NCBI RefSeq assembly: GCF_002734285.1
Contig: NZ_NSEA01000036.1
Span: 1 to 46,994 of the forward strand
DNA from: Fredinandcohnia onubensis
GTDB lineage: Bacteria; Bacillota; Bacilli; Bacillales; Bacillaceae_L
Length of the DNA stretch: 46,994 nucleotides
Direction of reading: 5' to 3'
This document shows, one piece after another, positions 1-8,329 of the stretch. Below the pieces are notes generated by a model. It was not told the DNA's origin, did no database searches, and worked only from the letters and a program-made list of their open reading frames with translations. The translations under genes were made by a program, and so were the position numbers. The number at the start of each line of letters is the position of its first letter. The first letter of the stretch is position 1.

Positions 1-59
1 TCAGAAGAGGTGAGTCGGAATGTAGTCCTGATTGCGACAAAACTTTGGAAATTAAGTAA

Positions 60-88
60 TTGCTACCACAATTTGACTTATATATATT
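60..88 (+). promoter_or_regulatory. possible sigma-A promoter before the oxygenase gene
   Basis: TTGCTA (60-65), 17 bp, TATATT (83-88). The stretch 1-176 holds no gene I can support; short open frames at its very start could be the tail of a gene outside the window. An imperfect hairpin (about 116-152) follows the promoter in the leader of the oxygenase gene. The hexamers are weak, so this is tentative. Confidence 0.3.
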
Positions 89-176
89 ACAATAGAATGT
101 AAGGGATTACACAGAGCAAAAGGGATAGGACTCCTTGTCTCTTTCGCTCAATTAAGGGCTATAAGGAGATGTAGAA

Positions 177-1022
177 ATGGAGAAAGTGAATAAAATTCCA
201 GGTGCACTCATGGATTGGATTATTAAAACGTTAAACAGTGGCGTTAACCCTGAAGCGATTGTGGATGCAATGATTCGAAAAGGCTATGATCCTAAATTAT
301 CATATACCACTCTGTTTCGAATCGTTGGAAATAAACCGATAAACACACCAGGTGTGCATGCTCCATATGAATATGAACAGCCCGAAATCGCGAAAAAGGG
401 AAGTGTTTTACATACAAGTGACCGTGAAATTAAGGTCCTCTCAAAAGTAGAAAAGCCATTTATTTTACATTTGGATAACTTCCTAAGTTATGAGGAGTGT
501 GACCAGTTGATTGAAATGTCACGAAGTCGCCTTAAGCCTTCAACTGTCATTGATCCAAAGACTGGTGAAGAAAAAGCAGCTACTGGTCGAACCAGTAAAG
601 GTATGTCTTTTTATCTGCGAGAAAATGAGTTTATTAAGAAAGTAGAAAATAGAATTGCGGAATTAACGGAGTTTCCGATTGAAAATGGAGAAGGGCTCCA
701 GGTATTGAATTATGGAATTGGTGAGGAATACAAAAGCCATTTTGACTATTTTCCGTCGAGTAAGGTAGACCCCGATAAAGGTGGTCAGCGGGTGGGGACG
801 TTCCTCATCTATTTAAATGATGTATCTGCAGGGGGAGAGACTGTTTTTCCTAAAGCAGGCGTTTCGATTGTTCCGAAGAAAGGGTCTGCTGTCTATTTTC
901 AGTACGGAAATAGTAAGGGTGAGGTAGACCGGATGTCCCTTCATTCGAGTATTCCTGTGTCTGAAGGTGAAAAATGGGTTGCAACCAAATGGATTCGCCA
1001 GGAGAATATATATAGGCACTAA
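177..1022 (+). CDS. 2-oxoglutarate/Fe(II)-dependent oxygenase, prolyl 4-hydroxylase type
   Basis: A 281-residue protein whose C-terminal two thirds (about 90-276) matches the prolyl 4-hydroxylase alpha-subunit fold. The iron ligands are visible as H188-x-D190 (in SHFDYF) and H256 (in SLHSSIP), and K266 (GEKWVATKW) is placed to bind 2-oxoglutarate. By family it should hydroxylate a prolyl or other peptide side chain while decarboxylating 2-oxoglutarate; the substrate is unknown. Residues 1-60 form an extra helical N-terminal region not needed for the core fold. No signal peptide is visible, so it is probably cytoplasmic. The start follows AAGGAGA (163-169) with 7-8 nt spacing. It stands alone, followed by about 130 bp without a gene. 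Confidence 0.85.
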   Translation: MEKVNKIPGALMDWIIKTLNSGVNPEAIVDAMIRKGYDPKLSYTTLFRIVGNKPINTPGVHAPYEYEQPEIAKKGSVLHTSDREIKVLSKVEKPFILHLDNFLSYEECDQLIEMSRSRLKPSTVIDPKTGEEKAATGRTSKGMSFYLRENEFIKKVENRIAELTEFPIENGEGLQVLNYGIGEEYKSHFDYFPSSKVDPDKGGQRVGTFLIYLNDVSAGGETVFPKAGVSIVPKKGSAVYFQYGNSKGEVDRMSLHSSIPVSEGEKWVATKWIRQENIYRH

Positions 1023-1154
1023 ACGAAATGCATTCAATTAGAATTGTCATTGTAATCATGATATAGTTAAACTAATAAATTAAAGTAAGCTAAAATTATA
1101 GATTTTGAAAATACGAAAATGAAGTGTGTCAGTGCATAGAAAGGTGTGTGAACT

Positions 1155-1640
1155 ATGGATAAAGTACAAACTTTTAAAGACGTCATGGGGAATTATCCGA
1201 CAGGTGTAACGGTTGTAACGACGACTGATGAAAATGGGGTACCACTTGGTCTCACAGTAAACTCATTTGCCTCTGTTTCATTAGATCCAACATTGATTTT
1301 ATGGTCAATTGATAAGCGAGTGTCCACTTACGATATTTTTACAAATGCGGATAAATTTGCGGTTCATGTATTAGCTGGGGACCAAGGGGATATTTGTGCC
1401 CTTTTTGCAAGCAAGGGGACAGATCGATTTGGTAATTGTGAATGGGAAATGTCCGATAACAATCTTCCAATCCTTAAGGGCACTGCGGGAGTATTACATT
1501 GTAAAACTCATAAGACGATTGAAGCGGGTGACCATACAATCCTAATCGGTGAAGTGGTAGAGATTGAAAATTATAGTAAAGCACCACTTCTTTATCACAA
1601 CCGTAAATTCGGCAATATTCCTGGTGAATTTTATAAATAA
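1155..1640 (+). CDS. flavin reductase-like FMN-binding split-barrel protein
   Basis: The 161 residues fit a complete flavin reductase domain: an N-terminal stretch with FPTG-like YPTGVTVVTT, then GLTVNSFASVSLDPTLILWS, which in the family contacts the FMN phosphate, and a C-terminal HNRKFG. Such proteins reduce free FMN/FAD with NAD(P)H, often to feed a monooxygenase. No partner oxygenase lies immediately next to it, although a 2-oxoglutarate oxygenase precedes it on the same strand; that enzyme class does not need flavin, so I see no functional link. The start ATG follows AAAGGTG. Cytoplasmic, single-gene unit ending at a short hairpin. Confidence 0.82.
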   Translation: MDKVQTFKDVMGNYPTGVTVVTTTDENGVPLGLTVNSFASVSLDPTLILWSIDKRVSTYDIFTNADKFAVHVLAGDQGDICALFASKGTDRFGNCEWEMSDNNLPILKGTAGVLHCKTHKTIEAGDHTILIGEVVEIENYSKAPLLYHNRKFGNIPGEFYK

Positions 1641-1649
1641 TCATTTGGG

Positions 1650-1679
1650 TACCTTTCCTTATTTGGAAAGGTATCTTTA
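1650..1679 (+). terminator. hairpin after the flavin reductase gene
   Basis: TACCTTTCC (1650-1658) pairs with GGAAAGGTA (1665-1673) across a 6-nt loop and is followed by a short T-rich stretch. The weak T run makes it a modest terminator. Confidence 0.5.
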
Positions 1680-1716
1680 AGTTAAAATAACTCTTAAATG
1701 AAGCGAGTGGCTTTAT

Positions 1717-2208
1717 GTGAAACTCATGTCAACATTTATGGATAGTTTGCGATTACCGAATAAGGCAGCAATGAAGCGACTGAATAGGTTGGAAATGAGA
1801 AATACAATCCTTTTCCTCCTGCTATTATTGTTTATAGTCGCACTTCCAATTGAAATCAACTTACTTTTGGATGACTCCTATAAGGACAGCGGTATTCCTC
1901 AAAATATTTATATCATTCAAGTCCTCCTTTTTTACCCATTTTTAATGCTATTTTTAGGAATGGCAGGTATTTCTGCTTTAGCGGGAGCGGGTTTAGGAGT
2001 CAGTAAGGTTACACATCGCCATTTGAAATTTCAATTTCTGTGGAAGATGTGTGCGTTTGCGTTAACAAAACCAATAATTATTTTTGCGGTTGCCAATATC
2101 CTGATTGGTACCCATTGGATTGTGAATACCATTATATTTATTTTGTTATTTTATACGATTCTACGGATGATTTTTCATTATCCGAGTCGAGTGAGAAAAC
2201 ATACGTAA
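1717..2208 (+). CDS. hypothetical polytopic membrane protein
   Basis: I do not recognise this 163-residue protein. It shows about three hydrophobic spans: 30-52 (LFLLLLLFIVALPIEI), about 65-98 (a long span rich in Leu, Phe and Gly-Ala, possibly two helices) and about 118-152. The N terminus is basic and the C-terminal tail is short and basic, suggesting a cytoplasmic-membrane protein with both ends near the cytoplasm. The organisation loosely recalls small Bacillus DUF1189-like membrane proteins, but I cannot confirm this. The start is GTG at 1717 with only a weak ribosome site. It lies between the flavin reductase gene and an ABC operon and is closed by a strong terminator. Confidence 0.6.
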   Translation: MKLMSTFMDSLRLPNKAAMKRLNRLEMRNTILFLLLLLFIVALPIEINLLLDDSYKDSGIPQNIYIIQVLLFYPFLMLFLGMAGISALAGAGLGVSKVTHRHLKFQFLWKMCAFALTKPIIIFAVANILIGTHWIVNTIIFILLFYTILRMIFHYPSRVRKHT

Positions 2209-2212
2209 AAAG

Positions 2213-2234
2213 AACCGGTGAGCCGGTTTTTTTT
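2213..2234 (+). terminator. rho-independent terminator
   Basis: AACCGG (2213-2218) and CCGGTT (2223-2228) form a GC-rich stem with loop TGAG, followed by eight T. It separates the membrane protein gene from the ABC operon. Confidence 0.8.
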
Positions 2235-2362
2235 ATTGCAGGAAAATATTTGAAACTTTTTGTGTGAAATATCGTACATACATAATGGATTAGATTAAGA
2301 GATTTGGTTTCAATTTGTTTGCCGGTCTCCTAGGGAATTGATAAAGGAGGAGGAAGATCATT

Positions 2363-3289
2363 ATGGATGCTTTTTTGAAAGTAGATCATTTAAAGAAGTC
2401 TTTTAAAAATGTAGAGGTGCTAAAGGGTATTTCCTTTGAAGTCTATAAAGGAGAAATTATGGCGATTCTTGGTCCAAACGGTGCTGGGAAATCAACCACG
2501 ATCAGGAATATCATGGGGATTATGTATCCGGATGAAGGCTCTATTACTTTCCAAGGACATATGGAAATACCTCGAAATAAAATCGGATATTTACCAGAGG
2601 AACGTGGACTTTATAAAAACGTCAAGGTAATGGACATTCTTCTATATTTGGCTGAATTAAAGGATTATCCCGTAAAGAAGGCCGAGGAACGTGCTCTTAC
2701 CTACTTGAAAAAATTCGGGCTAGAAGGGAAAGAAAATTCATCTGTTGAGGAACTATCCAAAGGTATGGGACAAAAAGTACAATTTATTGCATCCATCTTA
2801 CACGAACCTGAGTTTCTCATTCTGGACGAACCATTTTCAGGACTCGATCCAGTAAGCCAAGAATTATTTAAAGAAGAAATTAGGAATCTGGCTAAAGGCG
2901 GCACTGCAATTCTATTATCCTCTCATCAAATGAACCTAGTTGAGGAAATGTGTGATCGGTTATTTCTGATCCATCGTGGACAAAAGGTTATCTATGGATC
3001 GATGGATAATGTAAAGAAAGAATATGCCAATTTTAAATGTACCATTCGCGGTAAAAACAATTTGGAAGTTCTGCAAGGCCTTCCTGAGGTTCAACGGGTA
3101 GAACAACAGGAGGAAACATCAATCTTGTACCTGACAAAGGATGTTAAAGTTGCAAGTTGGTTAAAGCATTTACCGGATCAACTGGAAATCAATGAGTTAT
3201 CCATCGACCGAATCTCCCTACATGAGATATTTATTGATATTGCAACGGATAAGAACATGCTGCGAGAGGAGGTTGTTATAGATGCGTAA
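2363..3289 (+). CDS. ABC transporter ATP-binding protein, NatA/YhaQ type
   Basis: A 308-residue ATPase with Walker A GPNGAGKS (residues about 37-44), signature LSKGMGQK, Walker B FLILDEP and the switch region SSHQMN. A C-terminal extension of about 80 residues after the ATPase core (from about 225) is typical of DrrA/NatA-type exporters. It should power the permease encoded next; the two genes overlap by 8 nt, so they are translationally coupled. Length and order match B. subtilis yhaQ-yhaP, described as a Na+ efflux-type ABC system, but the exported substrate cannot be read from sequence. Start ATG follows AAAGGAGGAGG. Confidence 0.88.
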   Translation: MDAFLKVDHLKKSFKNVEVLKGISFEVYKGEIMAILGPNGAGKSTTIRNIMGIMYPDEGSITFQGHMEIPRNKIGYLPEERGLYKNVKVMDILLYLAELKDYPVKKAEERALTYLKKFGLEGKENSSVEELSKGMGQKVQFIASILHEPEFLILDEPFSGLDPVSQELFKEEIRNLAKGGTAILLSSHQMNLVEEMCDRLFLIHRGQKVIYGSMDNVKKEYANFKCTIRGKNNLEVLQGLPEVQRVEQQEETSILYLTKDVKVASWLKHLPDQLEINELSIDRISLHEIFIDIATDKNMLREEVVIDA

Positions 3290-4520
3290 TGCCATGAAAG
3301 TAGCCAAATGGGAAGTAAGAAGAAATATGAAAAATAAGTCCTTTTTGATTGGCTTATTCCTAACACCCGTTTTATTCTTAGCTTTTATGTTCTTAGGAAG
3401 TATTTTTGGAGAATCAGAGCCCGAGGAAGAAATTTCAACACGTGTTTTAATTAGTGATGAGCTTGGAGTTACTGAAGTCATTGAAGAAACAGTCGCTGCA
3501 CATGAACTGAATTGGGAGCTCGAAACAACGGAAAAAGGCTTTGAAGAAATCTTAGAAGAACTGAAAGAGGCGGAAAATACAGCGTTTATCATGTTCGAGC
3601 AGACAGGTTTTGATAATGGTGTGATTCCAGTTCATACAAGTGAAGAAATAAATCCATATTTTATGAATCAGGTTCAAGTATTAGAAGTTCCATTAAAAAC
3701 CATACAAATGAAAAAACTTGGGCTCTCAGAGGAACAATTAGCTGCATTCTCTAAACAGCTAACGTTTGAGGAAACATTCGTTGATGAGAAAGAGGAAGCT
3801 GTTGAAGAGGAGTCCGACTTGGTGGGAAAGGATCCTCTTGAACGAATTATACCAGGCGCTTTTGCAGGAATTATTCTACTTTCGATTATTTTCTCAGGAA
3901 TGTACATTTTTCAAAGTGCATCTCAAGAGAAGAAAGATAAGGTTGCGGAAATTGTATTATCGTCCCTTACTGCAGCTGAGTTGATGCAAGGAAAGATTAT
4001 CGGGTATTTCATATTAGGTATGATTCAAGCAGTTGTATTTCTTGGCTTTGGAATACCGATTGCACTTTGGAAGCTGGATATTCCTATTTTAGACTACTTA
4101 ATGGGTCCAGAAATTTTATTATTTGTTTTAATAGCAATTTTAGGGTATCTCTTATTTGCGGCACTGTTTGTAGGTGTCGGTGCAACGATGGCTGATATGT
4201 CATCAGCGGGTAATTTTCAAGGTATGGTTATGATGCTACCATTTTTGCCTTTTGTATTTATTGGACCAGTAATTGGAGATCCAAGCGGTCTAATTGCACA
4301 AATCGGAACCTACATCCCGTTTACAGCTCCGGGAGTGTTATTATTGCGTCTCACGTTTTTAGAAGAATGGCCATGGATTGAAATTGTTATATCTTTAGTC
4401 ATTTTAATTGTGAGTATATGGCTATTTATGAAACTTGCAGGAAAAATATTCAAAACAGGTATACTTATGTATGGTAAAAATGCAACTCCAAAGGAAATTT
4501 GGAAGTGGATTCGTTCCTAA
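3282..4520 (+). CDS. ABC-2 type transporter permease, YhaP/NatB-like
   Basis: This 412-residue membrane subunit has one N-terminal span (about 22-42), a large hydrophilic extracytoplasmic domain rich in Glu (about 45-185) and then about five to six spans from 188 to 395. That one-plus-cluster topology is the hallmark of NatB/ABC-2 permeases. The motif FQSASQEKKDKVAEIVLSS after the second span is a conserved coupling loop in the family. The gene starts within the last codons of the ATPase gene, so both are made from one message. By family it exports ions, lipids or small peptides; I infer only export. Confidence 0.85.
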   Translation: MRNAMKVAKWEVRRNMKNKSFLIGLFLTPVLFLAFMFLGSIFGESEPEEEISTRVLISDELGVTEVIEETVAAHELNWELETTEKGFEEILEELKEAENTAFIMFEQTGFDNGVIPVHTSEEINPYFMNQVQVLEVPLKTIQMKKLGLSEEQLAAFSKQLTFEETFVDEKEEAVEEESDLVGKDPLERIIPGAFAGIILLSIIFSGMYIFQSASQEKKDKVAEIVLSSLTAAELMQGKIIGYFILGMIQAVVFLGFGIPIALWKLDIPILDYLMGPEILLFVLIAILGYLLFAALFVGVGATMADMSSAGNFQGMVMMLPFLPFVFIGPVIGDPSGLIAQIGTYIPFTAPGVLLLRLTFLEEWPWIEIVISLVILIVSIWLFMKLAGKIFKTGILMYGKNATPKEIWKWIRS

Positions 4521-4548
4521 GTAAAATACCACAAAGTGGGGTGTGAAA

Positions 4549-4839
4549 ATGGGTCTTTTATTTTTGGCCATAGGAATCGCGGCTGCAGGTTATTTCATCG
4601 GCGATGGCTTAAAAAATTTTAAAAATCCTGAAGCGAAGGGTGTAATGGAAAAGCTTGAGGAAGATGATTTATACGAACTGATTAAAGAAAAGGATATCGC
4701 TTATCATATTGGGGTCTCAAAGGAAGATGCAAAGCAATTGATAAAGGAACATCCTGATATTCCTCATATCGTATTAAACGGAACGGTGTATTACCCAAAG
4801 AGTAAATTAAAGCAATGGTTATCAAACTTAGGTGAATAG
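4549..4839 (+). CDS. small membrane-anchored protein with a helix-turn-helix-like C-terminal domain
   Basis: The 96-residue product (ATG at 4549, after GTGGGG; a GTG two codons upstream is possible) starts with one hydrophobic span (residues 2-19, LLFLAIGIAAAGYFIGD). A soluble domain of about 55 residues ends it: a helix-rich part (DLYELIKEKDIAYHIGVSKE) followed by IVLNGTVYYPKSKLKQWL. That layout resembles an excisionase/MerR-type DNA-binding wing (HTH_17-like), with the pattern turn, YYPKSKLKQWL. It sits 28 nt after the ABC permease, so it may be the last gene of that operon. A DNA-binding fold tied to the membrane is unusual; a non-DNA role is equally possible. Confidence 0.6.
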   Translation: MGLLFLAIGIAAAGYFIGDGLKNFKNPEAKGVMEKLEEDDLYELIKEKDIAYHIGVSKEDAKQLIKEHPDIPHIVLNGTVYYPKSKLKQWLSNLGE

Positions 4840-4915
4840 CGGAAAGGTCCTTCGATAAATAAATTACCAATCCTGTGAAACACTATCACTAGGTGAATGT
4901 GTAAGGAGGATCTTA

Positions 4916-5773
4916 ATGGAAAAGGACATGCAATACGGAAGTGATTATAAATTTATCCCGGCAACCTCTATAGGGAGTGGAGTCGGAATACAGGTAGTAC
5001 CGGATATTTATTCGCATACCATCCAAATCGTGAACTTTATATTGGTTGGCGAGCCAGGTACATCGGATTATGTGATTGTGGACGCGGGAATGCCAGGTTC
5101 TGCGGAGGAAATGATTGCCGTATGTGAGGAACGCTTTGGCAAGGATAGTCGACCGAAGGCGATTCTTTTAACACATGGCCATTTTGATCATGTAGGTGCA
5201 ATCATTGAATTAGTCGAGCACTGGAATGTACCTGTTTACGCTCATGAATTGGAAACGCCATTTTTAACAGGGCAAGAAAGCTATCCTGAACCAGACTCGT
5301 CGGTTGAAGGGGGGATGGTGGCGAAAATGTCACCGTTATTTCCGAACGAGCCAATCCAATTGGGAAGTCATGTGGAAAAGCTGCCATCGGACGGAACTGT
5401 TCCTCATTTGCCGGAATTTCGTTGGATTCATACGCCAGGGCATGCGCCAGGGCATGTATCATTTTTCCGGGAAAAGGATCGCGCACTTATCGTGGGTGAT
5501 GCATTTGTGACAGTGAAGCAAGAGTCCTTGTATAAGGTGTTCACGCAAGAACTGGAAATCAGCGGTCCGCCAAGATATTTAACAACGGATTGGCAGGCAG
5601 CAAAGAGATCCGTTGAAACATTAGCTAAGTTAAAACCAACTGTTGCCATTACCGGACATGGTTTGCCGATGACCGGTGAACTGTTAGAAGAATCCCTAAC
5701 AAGATTAGTTAGAGATTTTGACCAAATTGCAATTCCAGACTATGGCCGATATGTAGATGAAAATATTCATTAG
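4916..5773 (+). CDS. metallo-beta-lactamase-fold hydrolase
   Basis: A 285-residue MBL-fold protein. The metal motif HGHFDH is seen in LLTHGHFDHVG, with further ligands expected in HTPGHAPGH, GDAFV and the C-terminal TGHG. The N-terminal beta region contains VDAGMPG, the usual Asp-containing strand. Family members hydrolyse thioesters, lactones or other esters with two metal ions; this one is YflN-like in length and layout, and the substrate is unknown. The protein has no signal peptide. Start ATG is fixed by TAAGGAGG 6 nt upstream. Followed by a hairpin and a REP-like repeat pair. Confidence 0.82.
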   Translation: MEKDMQYGSDYKFIPATSIGSGVGIQVVPDIYSHTIQIVNFILVGEPGTSDYVIVDAGMPGSAEEMIAVCEERFGKDSRPKAILLTHGHFDHVGAIIELVEHWNVPVYAHELETPFLTGQESYPEPDSSVEGGMVAKMSPLFPNEPIQLGSHVEKLPSDGTVPHLPEFRWIHTPGHAPGHVSFFREKDRALIVGDAFVTVKQESLYKVFTQELEISGPPRYLTTDWQAAKRSVETLAKLKPTVAITGHGLPMTGELLEESLTRLVRDFDQIAIPDYGRYVDENIH

Positions 5774-5775
5774 AA

Positions 5776-5812
5776 AGGAAACCTGGCTGTCTTAAAAAGC
5801 CAGGTTTCTTAC
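5776..5812 (+). terminator. hairpin terminator after the MBL-fold gene
   Basis: An 11-bp stem, GAAACCTGGCT (5778-5788) with AGCCAGGTTTC (5798-5808), lies 5 nt after the stop codon. The T run after it is short (TT), so termination may be partial. Confidence 0.65.
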
Positions 5813-5820
5813 ACTTAAAT

Positions 5821-5894
5821 GGGACACGGGGACAGGTCCACTGTCCCAACCCTAAGTAAAAAATGGTGGGACAAGGAACCTGTCCCTCTGTCCC
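5821..5894. repeat. inverted pair of REP-like palindromic repeats
   Basis: Two 28-bp copies lie head to head. Copy 1 is 5821-5848; copy 2, read on the minus strand, is 5894-5867. They agree at 23 of 28 positions by my alignment and are separated by 18 bp. Each copy is itself palindromic (GGGACAGG facing CCTGTCCC or CTGTCCC). The structure is that of a BIME-like REP pair, as mobilised in other bacteria by REP-associated tyrosine transposases (RAYT). No such transposase is in the window. Confidence 0.7.
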
Positions 5895-5972
5895 GGAGTA
5901 AGTTAAATGTTTCATAAAGAATCTTTTATATAGTATATTTTAAAGTAGAATGATTTGGTGAGAGAGGGGAAT

Positions 5973-7427
5973 ATGGTGAATATCTCTTCGTTGTTATTAG
6001 GGTTGGTTATGGTCTTAAACATTGTTTTCGCCGTAGTTGTTATCTTTCGTGAAAGAAGAGATGCCAGTTCGACTTGGGCATGGTTATTAGTACTTTTCTT
6101 TATACCAGTAGCCGGCTTCATTTTGTATTTGCTATTAGGTCGAAATTTAACACGCGATCATCTCTTTTCATGGGATGATTTAAAGAAGAGTGGGATTGAA
6201 GAAGTTCTAGAAAAACAAAAAGAACTGATTCGTACACAAAAATTCCTCTTTAATAATCATGTTACAAAAGATAATCAAGATCTCATTTATATGAACCTTA
6301 AAAATGACCAGGCATTGTTCACAAAAAACAATGCCGTGGAAGTTTTTACGGATGGACAACAAAAATTCAGACGCCTATTTCAGGATATTGAGGAAGCAAA
6401 GGAATCGATTCATTTGCAATATTATATTATTAAGAATGATAATCTTGGTCGAAAACTAATGGCGCATTTAACTAAGAAGGTTAAAGAAGGTGTTATGGTC
6501 CGCGTTCTTTATGATGAGCTAGGTTCTAGAACATTGACGAAACGTTTTTTTAAAGAGTTTCGTGAAGCAGGAGGTCTAGTTGAGGTCTTTTTCCCTTCGA
6601 AACTACGGTTTATCAATTTGCGGATGAACTTTCGAAACCATCGGAAATTGGTCATTATTGACGGGAAGGTTGGTTACGTAGGCGGATTCAACGTCGGTGA
6701 CGAGTATTTGGGTTTGAACACTAGGTTCGGATATTGGCGAGATACACATTTACGCATAAGGGGAAATGCTGTTGACACCATGCAGGCTCGCTTCATTTTA
6801 GACTGGAATCAAGCATCCCGTGATTATGATATTATGTATGATCCTGAACTATTTCCAATCGAAAATGTCCGGTTAGGCAATGTCGGGATTCAAATTGTTA
6901 CAAGTGGGCCGGATTCGGAGTTTGAGCAGATTAAGAATGCCTATATTAAAATGATCTATTCAGCGAAAAAATCGATATATATGCAGACGCCTTATTTTAT
7001 TCCAGATAAAAGCTTACTCGATGCACTAAGAGTGGCGTGCCTTTCAGGGGTTGAAGTGAATATCATGATTCCTGATAAACCAGACCACCCTTTCGTTTAT
7101 TGGGCGACCATCTCGCATATCGGAGAGCTGCTACCAGTTGGAGCAAATGTATATATTTACAGCAATGGCTTTATTCATTCAAAAACACTTGTTGTTGACG
7201 AAGAAATTTCTTCAGTTGGTACAGCGAATATCGACGTAAGAAGTTTTAGGCTAAATTTTGAGGTAAATGCGTTTTTATATGATGAAAATATTTCTAAAGA
7301 ATTAACAGCTATTTTCAAAGAAGACATAAAGCTTTCTAAATTACTGACATTTGATGAGTATGGAAAAAGAGGCGTTAATATAAAGTTCAAAGAATCCATC
7401 TCAAGACTTTTGTCCCCAATCCTATAG
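5973..7427 (+). CDS. cls: cardiolipin synthase
   Basis: Bacterial cardiolipin synthase, which condenses two phosphatidylglycerol molecules into cardiolipin and glycerol at the membrane. Two N-terminal spans (about 2-25 and 35-55) precede two phospholipase D domains. Each carries an HKD motif: H223-x-K (NHRKLVIIDG) and H402-x-K (HSKTLVVDEE), followed by GTANIDVRS. The 484-residue length is usual for the family. I chose ATG 5973, preceded by AGAGAGGGG with good spacing; a TTG 18 nt upstream has no ribosome site. It stands at the head of a short same-strand run with the undecaprenyl-diphosphatase gene, so both act on membrane lipids. Confidence 0.92.
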   Translation: MVNISSLLLGLVMVLNIVFAVVVIFRERRDASSTWAWLLVLFFIPVAGFILYLLLGRNLTRDHLFSWDDLKKSGIEEVLEKQKELIRTQKFLFNNHVTKDNQDLIYMNLKNDQALFTKNNAVEVFTDGQQKFRRLFQDIEEAKESIHLQYYIIKNDNLGRKLMAHLTKKVKEGVMVRVLYDELGSRTLTKRFFKEFREAGGLVEVFFPSKLRFINLRMNFRNHRKLVIIDGKVGYVGGFNVGDEYLGLNTRFGYWRDTHLRIRGNAVDTMQARFILDWNQASRDYDIMYDPELFPIENVRLGNVGIQIVTSGPDSEFEQIKNAYIKMIYSAKKSIYMQTPYFIPDKSLLDALRVACLSGVEVNIMIPDKPDHPFVYWATISHIGELLPVGANVYIYSNGFIHSKTLVVDEEISSVGTANIDVRSFRLNFEVNAFLYDENISKELTAIFKEDIKLSKLLTFDEYGKRGVNIKFKESISRLLSPIL

Positions 7428-7536
7428 TTTACAAAACGATGGTGTGGCTTATCTTGAAAAAAGTGTAAGCTGCATCGGTTTTTTATATTTGAAATTGTCT
7501 AAAATTAAGGTAGGATTTATTTTGGGGGGAGTTTCT

Positions 7537-8109
7537 TTGAGTTTAATGGATATGAATACAGAAGTGTTTTACAAAATTAATGGGTTAAGCGAAGAGTTAT
7601 CATTTTTAAATCAGCCAATGATTTATATAGCGAGTTACACCTTGTATTTCCTTATTCTAGCAGTGATTTATTACCTAATTAGAGGCTCACAAAACCGTAT
7701 CATGTCGGTCAGTGCTTTGATTTCGGTAGGGGTAGCGGTACTACTAGGGAGAGTGGCTGGAATGTTTCATTCCAATAATCAGCCTTTCGCTGAACTGCCA
7801 AATGTCCATCAATTGATTGAAAAAGCAGTTAATAATTCATTTCCAAGTGACCATACGATGATCTTTTTTGCGGTTAGTTTTACTTTTTTCTTGTTTAAGA
7901 AACAGGGTAGATATCTTTGGATGGCACTTGCATGCTTAGTAGGTTTTTCACGAATTTGGGTGGGGGTACATTATCCAGGCGATATTATCGTAGCTGCCAT
8001 TCTAGCCATGCTTTCGGCGTATCTCTTATTCGTGACAGTATCAAAGATCAAATTACGAAATCGAAAAGAGCAGCTTGAGTTTTCAATCACAAACGAAAAA
8101 GATTTCTGA
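7537..8109 (+). CDS. bcrC: undecaprenyl-diphosphatase, PAP2 family (BcrC-like)
   Basis: A 190-residue PAP2 phosphatase that by family recycles undecaprenyl diphosphate to the monophosphate on the outer face of the membrane, supplying cell-wall synthesis and giving bacitracin tolerance. Motif C2 is FPSDHT (102-107) and motif C3 is SRIWVGVHYPGD (138-149); four to five membrane spans are visible. Motif C1, usually ending in RP, reads NNQPF here, so the Arg is replaced by Gln. The start is TTG 7537, 5 nt after GGGGGGAG; the open frame extends 31 codons further upstream without a convincing ribosome site. Sequence and length resemble B. subtilis BcrC. Confidence 0.8.
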   Translation: MSLMDMNTEVFYKINGLSEELSFLNQPMIYIASYTLYFLILAVIYYLIRGSQNRIMSVSALISVGVAVLLGRVAGMFHSNNQPFAELPNVHQLIEKAVNNSFPSDHTMIFFAVSFTFFLFKKQGRYLWMALACLVGFSRIWVGVHYPGDIIVAAILAMLSAYLLFVTVSKIKLRNRKEQLEFSITNEKDF

Positions 8110-8234
8110 AAAATGAGTAATATCCGTTGTTTTTACAGATGTTTTCGATAGAGTAAATGCGGATATTTTACAAGCATTAGGGGAAATATAGAAAGTAAAT
8201 TTTTTCGTCTAAGAGAACGGCGATGTAAGAGGGG

Positions 8235-8274
8235 ACCACGTCCTTATCGTATTTTGATAATGACGTGGTTTTTT
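8235..8274 (+). terminator. rho-independent terminator
   Basis: ACCACGTC pairs with GACGTGGT, with an inner TTATC/GATAA extension, followed by TTTTTTG. About 125 bp between the bcrC-like stop and this hairpin contain no gene; an 8-bp inverted repeat (8119-8126 and 8160-8167) is there but has no clear meaning. Confidence 0.85.
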
Positions 8275-8329
8275 GTTTTTTGAAAACATGCCCTCCTAGG
8301 ATAGAACAATAAAATATGGAGGAATAGGT

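Noticed and set aside
813-1059. two minus-strand open frames at the end of the oxygenase gene
   Set aside because: No ribosome site, unlikely composition, overlap with a well-supported gene.
3218-3592. 124-codon open frame opposite the ABC genes
   Set aside because: Very serine-rich antisense product, fully overlapped by the ABC ATPase and permease genes.
8119-8167. inverted repeat AATATCCG/CGGATATT as a terminator of the bcrC-like gene
   Set aside because: Loop of 33 nt and only 8 bp, while a much better terminator lies at 8235-8274.
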